Source of the DNA: Mytilisepta virgata
Taxonomy: Eukaryota; Mollusca; Bivalvia; Mytilida; Mytilidae
DNA length: 64,000 bases
Assembly (NCBI GenBank): GCA_028015205.1
Contig: CM051514.1
Coordinates: 8,742,001 to 8,806,000 of the forward strand
Direction of reading: 5' to 3'
The translations under genes were made by a program, and so were the position numbers. This document shows, piece after piece, positions 62,090 to 64,000 of the stretch. Under the pieces are notes generated by a model. That model had not been told where the DNA came from. It was given only the letters and a program-made list of their open reading frames with translations, and searched no databases. The first letter of the stretch is position 1. Each line of letters opens with the position of its first letter.

Positions 62090-64000
62090 TTCTCATCATC
62101 ACCATACACTAAGGATACCATGTTTACTTTAAAAACCAAATATTGTTGAAATCCGAGCAAGTGTAAATAAAATGCTCTGCTGGGCGCAGCTTGATATGAC
62201 CGCAGAGGTCGAACCCTGAACAGTTGGGGCAAGTATGGACACAACATTCAAGCTTGATACAGCACTGAATTTGGATTGTGAATAAATATTTGACACAGCA
62301 TAGGTTTCTGACACAGAATTAATGTGGTCTAAGAACTTAAATTTTTTTAATTTACCTATTCAAACCATATGAGTATTATTTGCTTTTATATATAAATCAG
62401 AAATAACCAATTTAAAATGGAAAATTTTAAAGAAGTTTAATCTTGGACCCTTTGGACCTTAATGTAGACCAATTTGAAAACGGGACCAAAAATTAAGAAT
62501 CTAAATACACGGTTAGATTCGGCATATCAAAGAACTCCAATAGTTCAATTTTTGATGATTCAATTTTTGATGAAATCAAATAAAGTTCAATTTTGGACCC
62601 TTTAAACCTCGATGTGGACCAATTTGATAACCGGGCCCAAATATCAATTTCTTGCTATTGCGCAATACTGTGCAATTGAAGATTTCTTGCTATTGCGCAA
62701 TACTGTGCAATTGAAAATTTCTTGCTATTGCACAGTACTTATTATAATAATTTACACATCCTGTTTGGTGTGTATCTCTGGCCTTATCATTATTATTTGC
62801 TTTTATATATAAATCAGAAATTTAATAATAAAGTTTTTGGCAAATTTCCAATATACATAATTTAAAAGCAGTTTAGGTGAGATAAACAAAAAAGCTTGAT
62901 CAGCATATTTTATATTGGCAAATTTCCAATGAAGTTCATTAAACTAAAGTTACTGGCAAATTTCCAATGGAATTTATTAATAATAAAGTTTTTGGCAAAT
63001 TTCCAATATAAATAACTTAAAAGCAGTTTAGGTGAGATATTCAAATGAGTTGCAATTACCAACCTTACACTGCCTTTTAAATTATGTTTTGTACTTAAGT
63101 AATTGTCCATTAACCTGGAAACCCTTTCCACCCCTTTTTGCACCTTATTCCTTAACGGTTTGAGCCATAACTACCAAAGACAATTCTTACCATCCCTTTG
63201 TGGTATTCCAATATCCAAAATCTAAATACATGGTTAGATTCAGCATATCAAAGAACCCCAAGAATTCAATTTTTGATGAAATCAAATAAAGTTCAATTTT
63301 GGACCCTCTAAACCTCAATGTGGACCAACTTGATAACCGGGCCCAAATATCAAAAATCTAAATACATGGTTAGATTCAGCATATCGAAGAACCCCATATA
63401 TTCAATTTTTGTTGAAATCAAACAAAGTTTAATTTTGGACCCCGATTTGGACCAACTTGAAAACTGGGCCCATAATAAAAAAAACTAAGTACATGTTTAG
63501 ATTCGGCATATCAAAGAACCCCAAGAATTCAATTTTTGTTAAAATCAAACTAAGTTTAATTTTGGACCCTTTGGACCTTAATGTAGACCAATTTGAAAAC
63601 AGGACCAAAAATTAAGAATCTAAATACACGGTTAGATTCGGCATATCAAAGAAGCCCAATAGTTCAATTTTCGATGAAATCAAACAAAGTTTAATTTTGG
63701 ACCCTTTTGGCCCCTAATTCCTAAACTATTGGGACCAAAACTCCCAAAATCAATCCCAACCTTCCTTTTGTGGTCATAAACCTTGTGTTTAAATTTCATA
63801 GATTTCGATTAACTTATACTAAAGTTATAGTGCGAAAACCAAATGTCTTCGGACGACGACGACACCAACGTCATACCAATATACGACCGCAAAAATTCGT
63901 ATAAAAATGGCGGGAAAATGGCAGCCATTTTAAAAATGGCCGTCAGAAACAAGCTTTCATCATCACCATTCCACTCGGGATACCATGTTTACCTTGAAAG
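62090..64000. repeat. Long repeat with internal units, continuing past the right edge
   Basis: Blocks AATTTTGGACCCTTTGGACC, GTAGACCAATTTGAAAAC and TACACGGTTAGATTCGGCAT recur near 62,430, 62,560, 63,230, 63,350, 63,480 and 63,600. GGCAAATTTCCAAT repeats at 62,837, 62,918, 62,955 and 62,992. GATACCATGTTTAC(T/C)TT occurs at both 62,115 and 63,980, so a second unit of about 1.87 kb probably starts at the right edge. Confidence 0.78.
62640..62740. repeat. 39-bp direct repeat, three copies
   Basis: TTTCTTGCTATTGCGCAATA then CTGTGCAATTGAA is repeated at 62,647, 62,686 and 62,719 (the last diverged), inside the larger repeat. Confidence 0.8.

Overview
The window looks like a piece of a bivalve nuclear genome, most likely a mytilid mussel. 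It is AT-rich, its genes are split by introns, and most of the sequence is dispersed repeats: class II tRNA-derived SINEs, hairpin MITEs, 'GCTCACC'-bounded elements and tandem-array elements. The mussel assignment is inferred from repeat style and from a B-box-type beta-propeller gene; no species-specific gene was read.

Region 1 (about 1-38,000) is dominated by one minus-strand gene that I identify as RIF1, the Rap1-interacting replication-timing and repair factor. I could assemble 25 coding exons, plus one possible 24-nt micro-exon, from 36,924 down to 3,219. Every splice phase is compatible. Together they give about 1,085 residues: the N-terminal HEAT-repeat region, then a basic S/T-P linker, then the conserved segment that follows it. 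The C-terminal part (long disordered region and C-terminal domain) is not in the window and should lie beyond base 1. A probable promoter with an E2F-type site and a CCAAT box lies near 37,918-37,952. The introns hold many transposable elements, several of them within 10-30 bp of splice sites: two TTAA-flanked MITE families, SINEs, hairpin MITEs, and tandem-array elements with 130-160 bp monomers. A small two-exon plus-strand ORF may lie in the intron between exons 10 and 11.

Region 2 (about 38,000-47,000) has no recognisable host gene. It contains a decayed Penelope-like reverse transcriptase on the minus strand (about 42,075-40,190). That relic is split by a 385-bp long-TIR MITE with a 9-bp target-site duplication. 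It also has a palindromic ATATCTTATA array, one half of an old duplicated segment, opposed G- and C-runs, a 31-bp tandem repeat and a cluster of GTAACAGGATAGACA motifs.

Region 3 (47,137-47,955, plus strand) is an intact ORF for a secretory-free, TRIM/B-box-type C-terminal beta-propeller that lacks its B-boxes and coiled coil. A possible LINE 3' end and the second copy of the duplicated segment follow.

Region 4 (about 51,000-64,000) is repeat-only as far as I can read: a hairpin MITE, truncated SINEs, a roughly 3.4-kb element with inverted ends made of (CGAGTT)-like hexamers, several minisatellites (about 33 and 65 bp), and a long repeat with internal units reaching the right edge. I found no rRNA, functional tRNA, CRISPR or operon structure. 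I found no clear new biological system. The most unusual items are the hexamer-ended foldback element, the recurring 'tandem array inside terminal repeats' architecture, and the crowding of transposons against RIF1 splice sites.
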